A stretch of 64,000 bases of DNA from JBBRNH01 sp038230415 (GCA_038230415.1 JBBRNH010000022.1:5180-69179), one strand, 5' to 3'; positions 52,174 to 61,531 are shown, counted from the first letter of the stretch. The notes: a model not told the origin generated them from the sequence alone. Made by a program: numbers and translations.

Positions 52174-53169
52174 TTAGTTTTTCTTTCTCCGTTCACTCAG
52201 TTCCCGCCACGTTGTCACGATGATACCCTGTTGCTTCACGAAATCGCGCAGACGCGGGTCGGTCATTGCCAGTAAATCGCCTTTGCGGGTTGGGCCGGAG
52301 GTTGTGATCTGCTCAAAATTTGGCGTGGGATCGGTGCAGTGCATAATCACGTAGGTGATGCCGGGCTGACAGGCCGTGAGCAGTTCAATGTATTTATCGG
52401 TTTTGAGTTTCCGCAGGTTTTCGTCGGTTGGGGGCGTGTTGGCGGGCAGGTTCCAGCCGTAACTGTCGCCGTGCAGGTCGTCGAGAACGGGCAAGCCCGC
52501 GTCCCAGAGTTGCTGCCCTACCTGCTTTGCCAATGTCCGTTGCGCGTCGCTCATGCGGTTGGTCTGCGCGGCCAACGTAGCATGACCACCGGGAAACAGC
52601 ACCGGAATTTTCTCGGTCATGCCTACTTTCAGGTATCCCGGTAAAAATTTGGGTTGAAACAGCGTTCCCATATGGCTGTCTAAGTGCGTCGGTTCCAGCC
52701 CAAACGCCCGATACCGGGCAATCTGCGCCCGCATTTCGGCTTCTACGGCTTCGGCGGCAGCGTGTTCGACCACCTGCGGAACATTGTGCCAAAACGCGCC
52801 CTGCTCATCACACAGGCCGTTTTTGACGTTGTAGCCCGTCAGCGGTTGCCAGCGATAGGTATCCCATTCGGCAGTGAGCGTGAGGTGAACACCGGCATCA
52901 ATGGCGGGGTGTTTTTTGAGGTAGTTCATGAATTGCGGCACCCACCCGCAGGGCATCATCACGCTGGTTGAACTGGCAATGCCTTTTTCGAGAGCCTGCA
53001 CGGTTCCGGCGTTCGATTCGGCACTCATGCCCGCGTCGTCAACGTGAAAAATAACCACTTTTGCCCCTTTCGGGAAGCCAAGTTTTTCGGCGTAAGTGCC
53101 GGAGTGTTCCTGCGATAAAGCGGGCATAGTGAGCATCAACAGGGGTAGCAAAAACGGGGAAACAGTCAT
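52174..53169 (-). CDS. ChbG/YdjC-family carbohydrate deacetylase, secreted
   Basis: The 331-residue protein has a signal peptide (LLPLLMLTMPALSQ) and the ChbG/HpnK motifs: VVIFHVDDAGMS with the metal-binding aspartates (about 42), DAGVHLTLTAEWD (about 92) and LEPTHLDSHMGTLF (about 158) with two histidines. Family members remove N-acetyl groups from chitooligosaccharides or related sugars. The signal peptide suggests a periplasmic enzyme, unlike the cytoplasmic E. coli ChbG. No sugar-uptake genes are adjacent. Confidence 0.87.
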   Translation of the reverse strand: MTVSPFLLPLLMLTMPALSQEHSGTYAEKLGFPKGAKVVIFHVDDAGMSAESNAGTVQALEKGIASSTSVMMPCGWVPQFMNYLKKHPAIDAGVHLTLTAEWDTYRWQPLTGYNVKNGLCDEQGAFWHNVPQVVEHAAAEAVEAEMRAQIARYRAFGLEPTHLDSHMGTLFQPKFLPGYLKVGMTEKIPVLFPGGHATLAAQTNRMSDAQRTLAKQVGQQLWDAGLPVLDDLHGDSYGWNLPANTPPTDENLRKLKTDKYIELLTACQPGITYVIMHCTDPTPNFEQITTSGPTRKGDLLAMTDPRLRDFVKQQGIIVTTWRELSERRKKN

Positions 53170-53228
53170 TTAGTCAAACGGGTTAGAAAGAATAACAAAT
53201 TTAGGCGTTTTACATCCGGCGCAAGCAG

Positions 53229-53260
53229 TAGTGTCGGCAAGTTGTGTAGTGCCGACACTA
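53229..53260. terminator. Hairpin overlapping the lpxK stop codon
   Basis: TAGTGTCGGCA (53229-53239) pairs perfectly with TGCCGACACTA (53250-53260) around a 10-nt loop. The TAG stop of lpxK is the last three bases of the right arm (53260-53258). It probably ends the lpxK transcript, though no T-run follows. Confidence 0.65.
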
Positions 53261-54280
53261 TCTGACCAATGCCTGGAACGAGGCTTCGTCAGTCAGGAAA
53301 CGCACCATTATTGGTAAATATGCCCATCGGCTTTTTTCAATATCGGTCAGCAAGGTATCGAGTTTTACCCAATCTTTCTCCGTTGTCAACAGCATTGCAT
53401 CGGCGGGTAGCTGGGCCAGCAGTCGGTCAACATCAGCGCGGGTGTAGGCGTGATGATCGGCGAAACGGCGGTGGCTTAACAGCGTAAACCGCCCCTGCAC
53501 GTATCGTTCGAGGGGGTCGGCGTTGGCAAGGCCCGACACCAGCACCACCGCCCGACCCGGCAAAAGGGACAAGGCCGTTTCGACACCAGCAAATGAAACG
53601 GGTGCATCATAGCGTAATCCGGCAAAAAAAACGGGTACGCCGGTCCGGGCATATTCTCGGATTTGCTGCCGGATTGTGGCTTGTTCGGCCCCGGTCAATG
53701 CGTCGGGGCATTTGGTCACAACTACGGCATCGGCCCGGTTTGCGCCCTGTCGTCCTTCGCGCAGCAGCCCCGCCGGAAACGGATAATCAGCATAAAACGG
53801 GCGGTTATAATCACAGAGCAGCAGGTTCAGGTGCGGTTGCACGGCCCGGTGCTGAAACGCATCATCGAGCAGAACGGTGGTAATGTCGGGGCGCAAGAGA
53901 TGAAGTTGCCGGAGTGCGTCGGCCCGTTTCTCCCCCACACAAACCGTGACCGTATCACCGAACTTGCGTAGAATTTGTGCCGGTTCATCGCCGATGGTTT
54001 CGGCAGTATCCGTATGCAAAGTTGCCAGCCGGAAACCCGTTGTTTTTCGGCCATACCCCCGGCTGAGGGTGGCGATGGCCTGATTGGTCTGTAACAGCCG
54101 GGTCAGGTACTCGATCATGGGTGTTTTTCCGGTGCCGCCAACGGTAAGATTACCTACGCTGATGGTGCGCTGAACGGGTCTGAATTGTTGTAACAATCCC
54201 CTGTTAAACAAGCCGTTACGCAGGGACGTTAGTTGCCCATACAACCAACCGAGTGGCAATAGAAAAGGAAGCGTAGCCAA
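53258..54280 (-). CDS. lpxK: Tetraacyldisaccharide 4'-kinase
   Basis: The 340-residue protein matches LpxK, which phosphorylates lipid A precursor at the 4' position in the inner membrane. It has an N-terminal membrane helix (LPFLLPLGWLYGQLTSLRNG), the P-loop ISVGNLTVGGTGKTPMIEYL (about 41-60) and LLDDAFQHRAVQPHL (about 138) with the DDxxQHR motif. There is no ATG before the domain: TTG 54280 is the best start, since the next upstream stop is at 54325-54323 with no ATG in between. It is divergent from menC. Confidence 0.92.
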   Translation of the reverse strand: MATLPFLLPLGWLYGQLTSLRNGLFNRGLLQQFRPVQRTISVGNLTVGGTGKTPMIEYLTRLLQTNQAIATLSRGYGRKTTGFRLATLHTDTAETIGDEPAQILRKFGDTVTVCVGEKRADALRQLHLLRPDITTVLLDDAFQHRAVQPHLNLLLCDYNRPFYADYPFPAGLLREGRQGANRADAVVVTKCPDALTGAEQATIRQQIREYARTGVPVFFAGLRYDAPVSFAGVETALSLLPGRAVVLVSGLANADPLERYVQGRFTLLSHRRFADHHAYTRADVDRLLAQLPADAMLLTTEKDWVKLDTLLTDIEKSRWAYLPIMVRFLTDEASFQALVR

Positions 54281-54323
54281 AACCAGATTTCTATTTTTGA
54301 GCGTAAGGGCTTTTATTCGCAGT

Positions 54324-54340
54324 CAAAAGTAGTAGTTTTG
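54324..54340. promoter_or_regulatory. Back-to-back divergent -7 boxes of lpxK and menC
   Basis: CAAAAGTA (54324-54331) reads TACTTTTG on the minus strand, toward lpxK, and TAGTTTTG (54333-54340) faces menC. Both match TAnnTTTG and are separated by one base, forming a near-palindrome. Transcription in the two directions would compete for polymerase. Confidence 0.6.
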
Positions 54341-54378
54341 ACGTTCGCAATTACCCAACTCCCTCTACCCCCGTTTCT

Positions 54379-55482
54379 ATGAGTCTCCGTGCCGATTTCG
54401 TGAACTACACGCTTCATTTTCGCTTTGAAGCTGGCACGTCGCGGGGTGTTCTCACGGAGCGTAATTCGTATATCGTTCGGCTGTCCGATAGTGACACGCC
54501 GGGTGTCGTCGGCTACGGCGAATGTGCGCCCCTGCCTGGCCTGAGCCTTGACGACCGGCCCGATTTTGTGCAGCAACTCAGCGACACCTGCGCCGAGTTT
54601 AACCGCTCCGACCTCGAAATCTTCGCCTGGAATATCCCCATCATCCTCAACCAACTCATTGACCCCAACCTACCCTCGGTGCTGTTTGGCTTCGAGACCG
54701 CCATGCTCGATTACCTGCACGGCGGCAAACGACTCATTCGGGACGAGGAATTTATGGCCGGGAACCGCGCTGTGCCGGTCAATGGCCTGATCTGGATGGG
54801 CAGCCCGGCCTTCATGCAACAACAGATACAAGAGAAAATACAGGCGGGCTACACCACGCTGAAACTCAAAATCGGGGCCGTTGATTTTGAGCAGGAACTC
54901 CGGTTGCTGGCCTCCATCCGGGCGCGGTTTTCTGCCGATCAGATCACGCTTCGGGTTGATGCCAATGGCGCGTTCAGCCCCGGTGAAGCCCGGCACAAGC
55001 TGGAACAACTGGCAAAATTCGACCTCCATTCCATCGAACAACCCATCCGGGCGGGCCAACCCGATGCCCTCGCCGACCTCTGCCGAAACTCGCCCGTGCC
55101 GATTGCCCTCGACGAAGAACTGATCGGTACGATGGAATACGTGGAGAAATTCCGGCTGCTGAAACGCATCCAGCCGCAGTACATCATTCTGAAACCCAGT
55201 CTGTTGGGTGGGCTGTATCACTGCGATGCCTGGATCGAATCGGCTAATCGGCTGGGCATTGGCTGGTGGGTTACGTCGGCCCTCGAATCTAACATTGGCC
55301 TGAACGCCATTGCCCAGTACGCGGCTCAGTTCAAAAACCCGATGCCGCAGGGTCTCGGCACCGGGCAGCTTTACCACAACAATTTCGACAGCCCGCTCCG
55401 GGTCGAACGCGGGCAGCTTCGCTACGACCCGGCCACGCCCTGGAACCTGTCTGGCTTAGAAGCCGGGACGTTCACGTCGTAA
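54379..55482 (+). CDS. menC: o-Succinylbenzoate synthase (enolase superfamily)
   Basis: The 367-residue protein is an enolase-superfamily enzyme with YTTLKLKIG (base lysine region, about 160), LRVDANGAF (about 193), SIEQPI (about 220), ALDEEL (about 244) and LKPSLLGG (about 270), which supply the metal ligands and acid/base lysines. TSALESNIGLNAIAQYAA is typical of Bacteroidota MenC, which makes o-succinylbenzoate for menaquinone. Muconate cycloisomerase-like enzymes share the fold, so the name rests on overall pattern. No other men genes are adjacent. Confidence 0.87.
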   Translation: MSLRADFVNYTLHFRFEAGTSRGVLTERNSYIVRLSDSDTPGVVGYGECAPLPGLSLDDRPDFVQQLSDTCAEFNRSDLEIFAWNIPIILNQLIDPNLPSVLFGFETAMLDYLHGGKRLIRDEEFMAGNRAVPVNGLIWMGSPAFMQQQIQEKIQAGYTTLKLKIGAVDFEQELRLLASIRARFSADQITLRVDANGAFSPGEARHKLEQLAKFDLHSIEQPIRAGQPDALADLCRNSPVPIALDEELIGTMEYVEKFRLLKRIQPQYIILKPSLLGGLYHCDAWIESANRLGIGWWVTSALESNIGLNAIAQYAAQFKNPMPQGLGTGQLYHNNFDSPLRVERGQLRYDPATPWNLSGLEAGTFTS

Positions 55483-55533
55483 CCTTACCGGATTTTGGGT
55501 ATGTTTGGCGACCTGAAGCCTTACCAAATCACC

Positions 55534-57741
55534 ATGTCTAATTTTCGTTTCAAAGCCCTCGAACAGGCCCAGAGCCGTCAGGCGATTGCCGTTGCCGCCC
55601 CCGCCGAGCGCGTTGCCGAGTACTACGGTTCCTATACCTTTAACAAAGAAACCATGCGGACGATGCTCTCGCCCGAAGCGTTTCATAAGATTACGCACGC
55701 CATCGAAAATGGCTCCCGCGTGGAACGCGACATTGCCGACGAAATTGCCAACGCACTCAAAACGTGGGCTATCGGCAAAGGGGCCACCCACTACACGCAC
55801 TGGTTTCAGCCGCTGACCGGCGCAACCGCCGAAAAACACGACGCTTTTTTCGACATCAACCCCGGCGACGGCAAGGCTATCGAGAAATTCAAAGGCTCGG
55901 CCCTCGTGCAGCAGGAACCCGATGCGTCGTCGTTTCCCAGTGGTGGCCTGAGAAATACGTTTGAAGCACGGGGCTACACGGGTTGGGATCCCAGTTCGCC
56001 CGCATTCTTGATGGACAACGGCGCGGGGGGCAAAACGCTCTGCATCCCATCGGTCTTTATCGCCTACACCGGCGAGGCCCTCGACCACAAAACGCCCCTG
56101 CTTAAAGCCCTCTCGGCCTTAGACAAAGCCGCCACCGCCGTTTGCCAGTATTTCGACCGCAACATCGAAAAAGTAATCCCGACGCTTGGCCCGGAACAGG
56201 AGTATTTTTTGATTGACCGCGCCCTGTTCTACGCCCGCCCCGACTTAGTGATGGCGGGCCGAACGGTGTTCGGCCACCCCCCGGCACGCGGCCAACAGCT
56301 TGACGATCATTACTTTGGCTCGATTCCGCCCCGCGTCAATGCCTTCATGGTTGATTTTGAGTTCGAGGCTCTCAAACTCGGTATGCCCGTCAGAACGCGG
56401 CATAACGAAGTGGCACCGGGACAGTATGAAGTTGCACCGACGTTTGAGGAGGTGAACCTCGCCGTTGACCACAACGCGCTGCTCATGGACTTGATGGAAA
56501 AAGTGGCCGAACGGCACAGCCTGAAAGTGCTGTTTCACGAAAAACCGTTTGCCGGTATCAACGGCTCCGGCAAGCACAACAACTGGTCAATGACCACCAA
56601 CACCGGCGTTAACCTGCTGGCTCCCAGCAGCAAACCCAAAGAAACGTTGCGGTTTCTGACGTTTTTGGTGAACGTGATTAAGGCCGTGCATGACCACGCC
56701 GACCTGCTCCGGGCCAGCATTGCCTCGGCAGGCAACGAACACCGCTTAGGGGCCAACGAAGCCCCGCCCGCCATCATGTCCGTTTTTCTGGGAAAAACAC
56801 TTACCAAAGCGTTGGAAGACCTTGAAACGAAGTCAGAAATCATGCTCGAAAAGGGCGACAATGTCTATTACAAACTCGGCCTGACCCGGATTCCGTCGCT
56901 GATTCGGGACAACACCGACCGCAACCGTACTTCGCCGTTTGCCTTTACGGGCAACAAATTCGAGTTCCGGGCGGTGGGCGGTGCCGCTAATTCATCGGCC
57001 ACGATGACGGTGCTGAACACGATTGTGGCCGACCAGCTTACCAAATTCAAAGCCGACCTCGACCCCCGGCTCGAAGCGGGCGAGAAGAAGGAAATCGCCA
57101 TTGTAGAGGTGCTGAAAAAATACTACGCGGCCAGCAAAGCCATCCTGTTTGAGGGCAACGGCTACGGCGACGACTGGATACTGGAAGCCCCCCGGCGGGG
57201 TCTGTCAAACATCACGTCCACGCCCGACGCATTGGCCGTGTATATCAAACCCGAATCAATTGCGGTGTTTGAACGGCTCGGTATCCTAAGCCGCGCCGAA
57301 GTAGAATCACGCTACGAAATCGAGTTGGAGAGATACGTGAAGATGGTGCAGATCGAATCGCGGGTGATGGGTGATTTAGCCATGAACCACATCGTGTCAA
57401 CGGCCCTGAAATACCAGAACCGCTTGGCCGAGACCGCCAAAAACTTGGTTGACCTGGGCCTGACCGACGAGGCCGAACCGATTAAAGACCTGCTACGCGA
57501 AATCTCGAAGCGGGTAATCACCATCAAAACCAACGTGGCAGCCATGATCGAGGCCCGCAAACGGGCAAACCGCGTCGGCGGATCGGCCCTGACCGATACC
57601 TGCGAGATGGCCCGGCTGTATGCCTCCGACGTAAAAGGCTTTTTTGAGCCAATCCGCTACGAGGTGGATAAATTGGAAGAGATTGTGGACGACGAAGACT
57701 GGCCGTTGGTGAAATACCGCGAGATGCTGTTTGTAAAGTAG
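55534..57741 (+). CDS. glnN: Glutamine synthetase type III
   Basis: The 735-residue protein is a GSIII enzyme, much longer than GSI (about 470). It has FNKETMRTMLSPEAFHKI near the N-terminus, HYTHWFQPLTGATAEKHDAF (about 87), TLGPEQEYFLID (about 215) with the catalytic glutamates, and AGINGSGKHNNWSMTTNTGV (about 343) with the ATP-site histidine block. It makes glutamine from glutamate and ammonia. ATG 55534 (MSNFRFKALEQAQ) gives the family N-terminus; frames open to 55495. Nitrogen regulation is likely but no site is visible. Confidence 0.95.
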   Translation: MSNFRFKALEQAQSRQAIAVAAPAERVAEYYGSYTFNKETMRTMLSPEAFHKITHAIENGSRVERDIADEIANALKTWAIGKGATHYTHWFQPLTGATAEKHDAFFDINPGDGKAIEKFKGSALVQQEPDASSFPSGGLRNTFEARGYTGWDPSSPAFLMDNGAGGKTLCIPSVFIAYTGEALDHKTPLLKALSALDKAATAVCQYFDRNIEKVIPTLGPEQEYFLIDRALFYARPDLVMAGRTVFGHPPARGQQLDDHYFGSIPPRVNAFMVDFEFEALKLGMPVRTRHNEVAPGQYEVAPTFEEVNLAVDHNALLMDLMEKVAERHSLKVLFHEKPFAGINGSGKHNNWSMTTNTGVNLLAPSSKPKETLRFLTFLVNVIKAVHDHADLLRASIASAGNEHRLGANEAPPAIMSVFLGKTLTKALEDLETKSEIMLEKGDNVYYKLGLTRIPSLIRDNTDRNRTSPFAFTGNKFEFRAVGGAANSSATMTVLNTIVADQLTKFKADLDPRLEAGEKKEIAIVEVLKKYYAASKAILFEGNGYGDDWILEAPRRGLSNITSTPDALAVYIKPESIAVFERLGILSRAEVESRYEIELERYVKMVQIESRVMGDLAMNHIVSTALKYQNRLAETAKNLVDLGLTDEAEPIKDLLREISKRVITIKTNVAAMIEARKRANRVGGSALTDTCEMARLYASDVKGFFEPIRYEVDKLEEIVDDEDWPLVKYREMLFVK

Positions 57742-57769
57742 GAGGTAATTATTGGGGTATTCTGTTCGG

Positions 57770-57902
57770 CACCGCCCCTCGGCTGTGCCGTTTCAGGCGG
57801 AACGTCCGGTCGTACCCGTATGCCCACAGCCGAGGGGCGGTGGGCAAGAGATTCAATTTTCCGTTGCCCGTAAGTCAACCTCAGGGGCAACGGAAAACTG
57901 AA
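57770..57902. repeat. Two adjacent inverted repeats between glnN and fadB
   Basis: CACCGCCCCTCGGCTGTG (57770-57787) pairs perfectly with CACAGCCGAGGGGCGGTG (57825-57842). TTCAATTTTCCGTTGCCC (57852-57869) pairs with GGGCAACGGAAAACTGAA (57885-57902) with one mismatch. The first pair is related to the CCACAGCTTAGGGGC copies at 39715-39791. They fill the convergent gap and probably act as terminators. Confidence 0.88.
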
Positions 57903-57906
57903 TTCG

Positions 57907-60063
57907 CTACGCTGCCACGGCTTCTTTCTCCCCAACCCGCGCCCGCAGCCCCGCCGTTGGCCGGAAACGCTCGCCGTAGTGATCGGCCAAACGGTCACAC
58001 TCGGCAACGAAGGTTTCCACGCCGACAAACTCCACAAACGAGAGCGCACCGCCCGTGTAAGCCGGGAAACCCCAGGCCAGGATTGACCCTAAGTCAGCGT
58101 CGAGCTTGGTACGAATCACGCCCTCCTCAAAACAGCGCACGGCTTCGATAGCCTGCCGATACAGCAGCCGCGTTTTTACTTCGGCCAGCGCGGGTTGCTC
58201 GGCAGCAACCGGGAAATGTCCGGCTAAGCCCGGCCAGAGGTGTTTCGGCGAGCCATCGGTGGGGTAATCATAAAAACCGGCTTTGGCTTTCTTGCCGATG
58301 CGCCCCATCTCGTTAAACTGCTTCACCATCTGGTAAATTGGCTCGGCATCGCTCATGATGCCGGCCCGGATGGATTCGGTCATTACTTTCAGGCTCAAAT
58401 CTAAGGCCACTTCATCATGCACGGCCAACGGGCCAACGGGCATCCCGGCGAGTTTACCAGCGTTTTCGATCAGCACCGGGTTCACGCCGTCTTTCAGGAG
58501 TTCCATGCCCTCGGCGGTGTAGGTACCAAAGCAGCGCGAGGTATAAAACCCACGTGAGTCATTGACCACAATCGGCGTTTTTTTGATTTTCCGGGTGTAA
58601 TCAATAGCAACGGCGAGGGCATAGTCGGTAGTTTGTTCGCCCATGATAATCTCGACCAACTGCATTTTATCCACCGGCGAGAAAAAGTGAATCCCGATAA
58701 AGTTGGCGGGGTTAGCCGATGCATGCGCCAGTCCCGAAATCGGCAGTGTAGAAGTGTTTGAGCCAAACACGCCGTTCTCAACCAGCATCGGCTCGGCTTC
58801 CTGCGTAACGGTGGCTTTGAGTTCCTGCTTCTCGAAAACGGCTTCGATAATCAGGTCGCAGCCCTGCAAGTCGGCGGCATGGGCGGTGGGTTTTATCAGG
58901 TTCAGGATGCCGTCAATCGCCAGGGGGTTCATTTTGCCCCGGTCGGCGGCTTTTTTGAGCAAGGCACGAGAGTAATCTTTGCCCTTTTCGGCACCGTCGG
59001 CGGTTACGTCTTTCAGCACCACCTCAATACCGGCTAAGGCCGAGACGTAGGCAATACCCGCGCCCATCATGCCCGCGCCCAGGATGCCGAGTTTTTTAAC
59101 ATCGGTTTTAACCTGATCTTTGGGTCGGCTCGCGCCCTTGTTGGCTTCGTTCAGGCCCAGAAACATAGTACGGATGAGATTACCGGCTTCTTTTGAGGTA
59201 GCGAGTTGGGCAAAATGCCGCACCTCGATGTCAAGCCCCCGGTCAATATTCACCAGCAATCCTTCATACACGGCTTCCATAATGTGGGTCGGGGCGGGGT
59301 AGTTGCCTTTGGTTTTGTCGAGCATCATGGCTGTTCCGCCCGAGAAAACCTGCGCGCCGATGGGGCTATACACGGCTCCACTCGGGATTTTGGCGTTGTC
59401 TTTGGCCTTGATTTTGCCCGTTTTGCGGTCAATTTCGTCCCATGCTTTCACGGGTTTCGGGTTGGCGGCAATGTAATTCCGGGCCTTTTCCATCATCTCG
59501 TCGGGCGTGGCGGCAACGGCATCAATAATGCCCATACCAAGCGCTTCCTGCACCGATAAATCCTTGCCTTCGACCATGAGTGGCAGCGCGGCCTGCATCC
59601 CAATCATGCGGGGCAAGCGTTGCGTACCGCCCGCGCCGGGCAGCAGCCCAACCTTCACTTCGGGCAAACCCAACTTCGTTTTTGGGTTGTCTAACGCCAC
59701 CCGGTAATGACTGGCGAGCGTGATTTCGAGTCCACCGCCGAGGGCCGTGCCGTTGATAGCGGCCACAACGGGCTTGCCGCAGGTTTCCATCTTCCGAAAA
59801 ATCTGGCTCAGTTGTTTCGACCGCTGAAACACCTCAGCCTTGGGCAGATTGATGTTGCGGAGCATCATTTTCAGGTCAGCCCCGACCACAAATTCGGGTT
59901 TGTCGGAGGTGATGATGATGCCCGAAACGGCTTCGTCGGCGTAGGCCCGGTCGAGGGCTTCCACAAATTGGGGGATAGATTCGTCGTTCAGCACGTTGAG
60001 CGGAACGGTCGTCATGTTCCAGCGGATGACGGCAATGGTGTTGTCGAGGGTGTATGTTATCAT
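57907..60063 (-). CDS. fadB: Enoyl-CoA hydratase / 3-hydroxyacyl-CoA dehydrogenase fusion (FadB/FadJ-like)
   Basis: The 718-residue protein joins an N-terminal crotonase domain (GTALGGGLEITLASHYRVAL and GLPEVKVGLLPGAGGTQRLP, about 105-150, with the oxyanion-hole and catalytic Glu) to a dehydrogenase domain with an NAD-binding GAGMMGAGIAY (about 330) and IGIHFFSPVDKMQLVEII. It catalyses the middle two steps of fatty-acid beta-oxidation in the cytoplasm. It lies 6 nt downstream of the thiolase gene on the same strand, so the two form a fadAB-type operon. Confidence 0.94.
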   Translation of the reverse strand: MITYTLDNTIAVIRWNMTTVPLNVLNDESIPQFVEALDRAYADEAVSGIIITSDKPEFVVGADLKMMLRNINLPKAEVFQRSKQLSQIFRKMETCGKPVVAAINGTALGGGLEITLASHYRVALDNPKTKLGLPEVKVGLLPGAGGTQRLPRMIGMQAALPLMVEGKDLSVQEALGMGIIDAVAATPDEMMEKARNYIAANPKPVKAWDEIDRKTGKIKAKDNAKIPSGAVYSPIGAQVFSGGTAMMLDKTKGNYPAPTHIMEAVYEGLLVNIDRGLDIEVRHFAQLATSKEAGNLIRTMFLGLNEANKGASRPKDQVKTDVKKLGILGAGMMGAGIAYVSALAGIEVVLKDVTADGAEKGKDYSRALLKKAADRGKMNPLAIDGILNLIKPTAHAADLQGCDLIIEAVFEKQELKATVTQEAEPMLVENGVFGSNTSTLPISGLAHASANPANFIGIHFFSPVDKMQLVEIIMGEQTTDYALAVAIDYTRKIKKTPIVVNDSRGFYTSRCFGTYTAEGMELLKDGVNPVLIENAGKLAGMPVGPLAVHDEVALDLSLKVMTESIRAGIMSDAEPIYQMVKQFNEMGRIGKKAKAGFYDYPTDGSPKHLWPGLAGHFPVAAEQPALAEVKTRLLYRQAIEAVRCFEEGVIRTKLDADLGSILAWGFPAYTGGALSFVEFVGVETFVAECDRLADHYGERFRPTAGLRARVGEKEAVAA

Positions 60064-60069
60064 GGTGAG

Positions 60070-61278
60070 TTAATTTATCCGTTCAAAAATGGTGGCGATG
60101 CCCATGCCCCCCCCGATGCAGAGCGTAACCAATCCGGTGCCTTTGCCGGTGCGTTCGAGTTCGTCAATGAGGGTGGCCGTCAGAATGGCTCCGGTGGCTC
60201 CGAGGGGGTGGCCGAGGGCGATTGACCCGCCGTTGGGATTCACCTTCGAGAAATCAACGCCCAACTGCTCCATAAAAAACATCGGTACGGCAGCAAACGC
60301 TTCGTTTACTTCAAAGAGGTCAATGTCTGAAATGCTCATGCCCGCTTTTTTGAGGGCTTTTTGCGCGGCTGGCACCGGCCCGGTGAGCATGATGGTAGGT
60401 TCTGTGCCGACAATAGCCAGCGACCGCAGCCGGGCGCGGGGTTTCAGGCCGAGTTTTTCGCCCATCTCTTTCGAGCCGATCAGTACGCCGGCGGCTCCGT
60501 CCACAATCTGCGACGAATTGCCGGCGTGGTGAACGTGGTTAATCCGGTCAAATTCAGCGTATTTCATCAACGCCAGTGCATCCAATCCCATGCTGCCCAT
60601 CATCTCGAAAGCGGGTTTGAGCTTGCCCAGACTCTCGACGGTGGTGCCGGGCCGAACGCCTTCGTCGTGGCCGAGGAGTTCGATACCGAGATCGTCCACA
60701 ACGGGCGCGATAGACTTCACGAAGCGGTTATTGGCCTGTGCGTCAACGGCCCGGCGGTACGATTCTGCGGCAAACGTGTCCACGTCGTGCCGCGAGTATC
60801 CGTATTTCGTAGCAATCAGGTCGGCAGAAATACCCTGCGGCACAAGGCTGTGGCGTGATACGATTTCGGGGCTAAAGGCCATCGCCCCGCCGTCTGAACC
60901 CATCGGGACACGAGACATACTCTCCACCCCCCCGGCAATAATCAGGTCCATCTGCCCCGACATCACGTAGGCAGCGGCCATGTTTATGGCTTCTAAACCC
61001 GACGAACAAAAACGGTTGAGTTGCACCCCGGCGGCAGTCTGGGCGTAACCCGCTTCGAGAACGGCAGTCCGGGCAATGTCGGCCCCCTGCTCACCAACGG
61101 GAGCCACACAGCCCATAATCACGTCTTCGACGAGCCGGGTGTCTAAGTTATTGCGCTGCTGAAGGTGGCGCAACACGGTGGTTAAGAGATTGATGGGTTG
61201 CACCTCGTGCAGCGATCTGTCTGATTTGCCGCGCCCGCGTGGGGTACGAACGGCATCGTAAATAAAAGCCTCGGCCAT
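60070..61278 (-). CDS. fadA: Acetyl-CoA acyltransferase (thiolase)
   Basis: The 402-residue protein has the thiolase active-site cysteine in NRFCSSGLEAINMAAAYV (about 88), the histidine in NPNGGSIALGHPLGATGA (about 355) and the second cysteine in LVTLCIGGGMGIA (about 388). It splits 3-ketoacyl-CoA into acetyl-CoA and a shorter acyl-CoA, completing beta-oxidation. It is the first gene of the operon with fadB. Upstream lies a long inverted repeat (61368-61531) shared with the AI-2E transporter. Confidence 0.95.
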   Translation of the reverse strand: MAEAFIYDAVRTPRGRGKSDRSLHEVQPINLLTTVLRHLQQRNNLDTRLVEDVIMGCVAPVGEQGADIARTAVLEAGYAQTAAGVQLNRFCSSGLEAINMAAAYVMSGQMDLIIAGGVESMSRVPMGSDGGAMAFSPEIVSRHSLVPQGISADLIATKYGYSRHDVDTFAAESYRRAVDAQANNRFVKSIAPVVDDLGIELLGHDEGVRPGTTVESLGKLKPAFEMMGSMGLDALALMKYAEFDRINHVHHAGNSSQIVDGAAGVLIGSKEMGEKLGLKPRARLRSLAIVGTEPTIMLTGPVPAAQKALKKAGMSISDIDLFEVNEAFAAVPMFFMEQLGVDFSKVNPNGGSIALGHPLGATGAILTATLIDELERTGKGTGLVTLCIGGGMGIATIFERIN

Positions 61279-61367
61279 GATAATCGGCTTGGTTTGGGGT
61301 TGACATTGTTATGCACGCATACTATTGGGCAAAAATAGCAGTTTCTTTGGATTTGATTAGATTCTGG

Positions 61368-61531
61368 ATGCGATAGAACGCAGATGAGGCAGATTTAAAA
61401 GGATTTACGCAGATTTTCTTTTTCTATTTTTGTTGAGAAAATCTGCTTCATCTGCGTTGTATCAGTTGCCATTGCATCAAAAAAATCTTCGCAAATCCAT
61501 CAAATCTGTCTCATCTGCGTTCTATTTGCAT
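61368..61531. repeat. Long imperfect inverted repeat with an extra internal copy
   Basis: The left arm (61368-61422) begins ATGCGATAGAACGCAGATGA and the right arm (about 61478-61531) ends TCATCTGCGTTCTATTTGCA; they are imperfect inverted copies of about 55 bp. A third copy of the unit ATCTGCTTCATCTGCGTT lies between them at about 61441-61458. It occupies most of the 272-bp gap between the divergent thiolase and AI-2E transporter genes. Confidence 0.82.
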
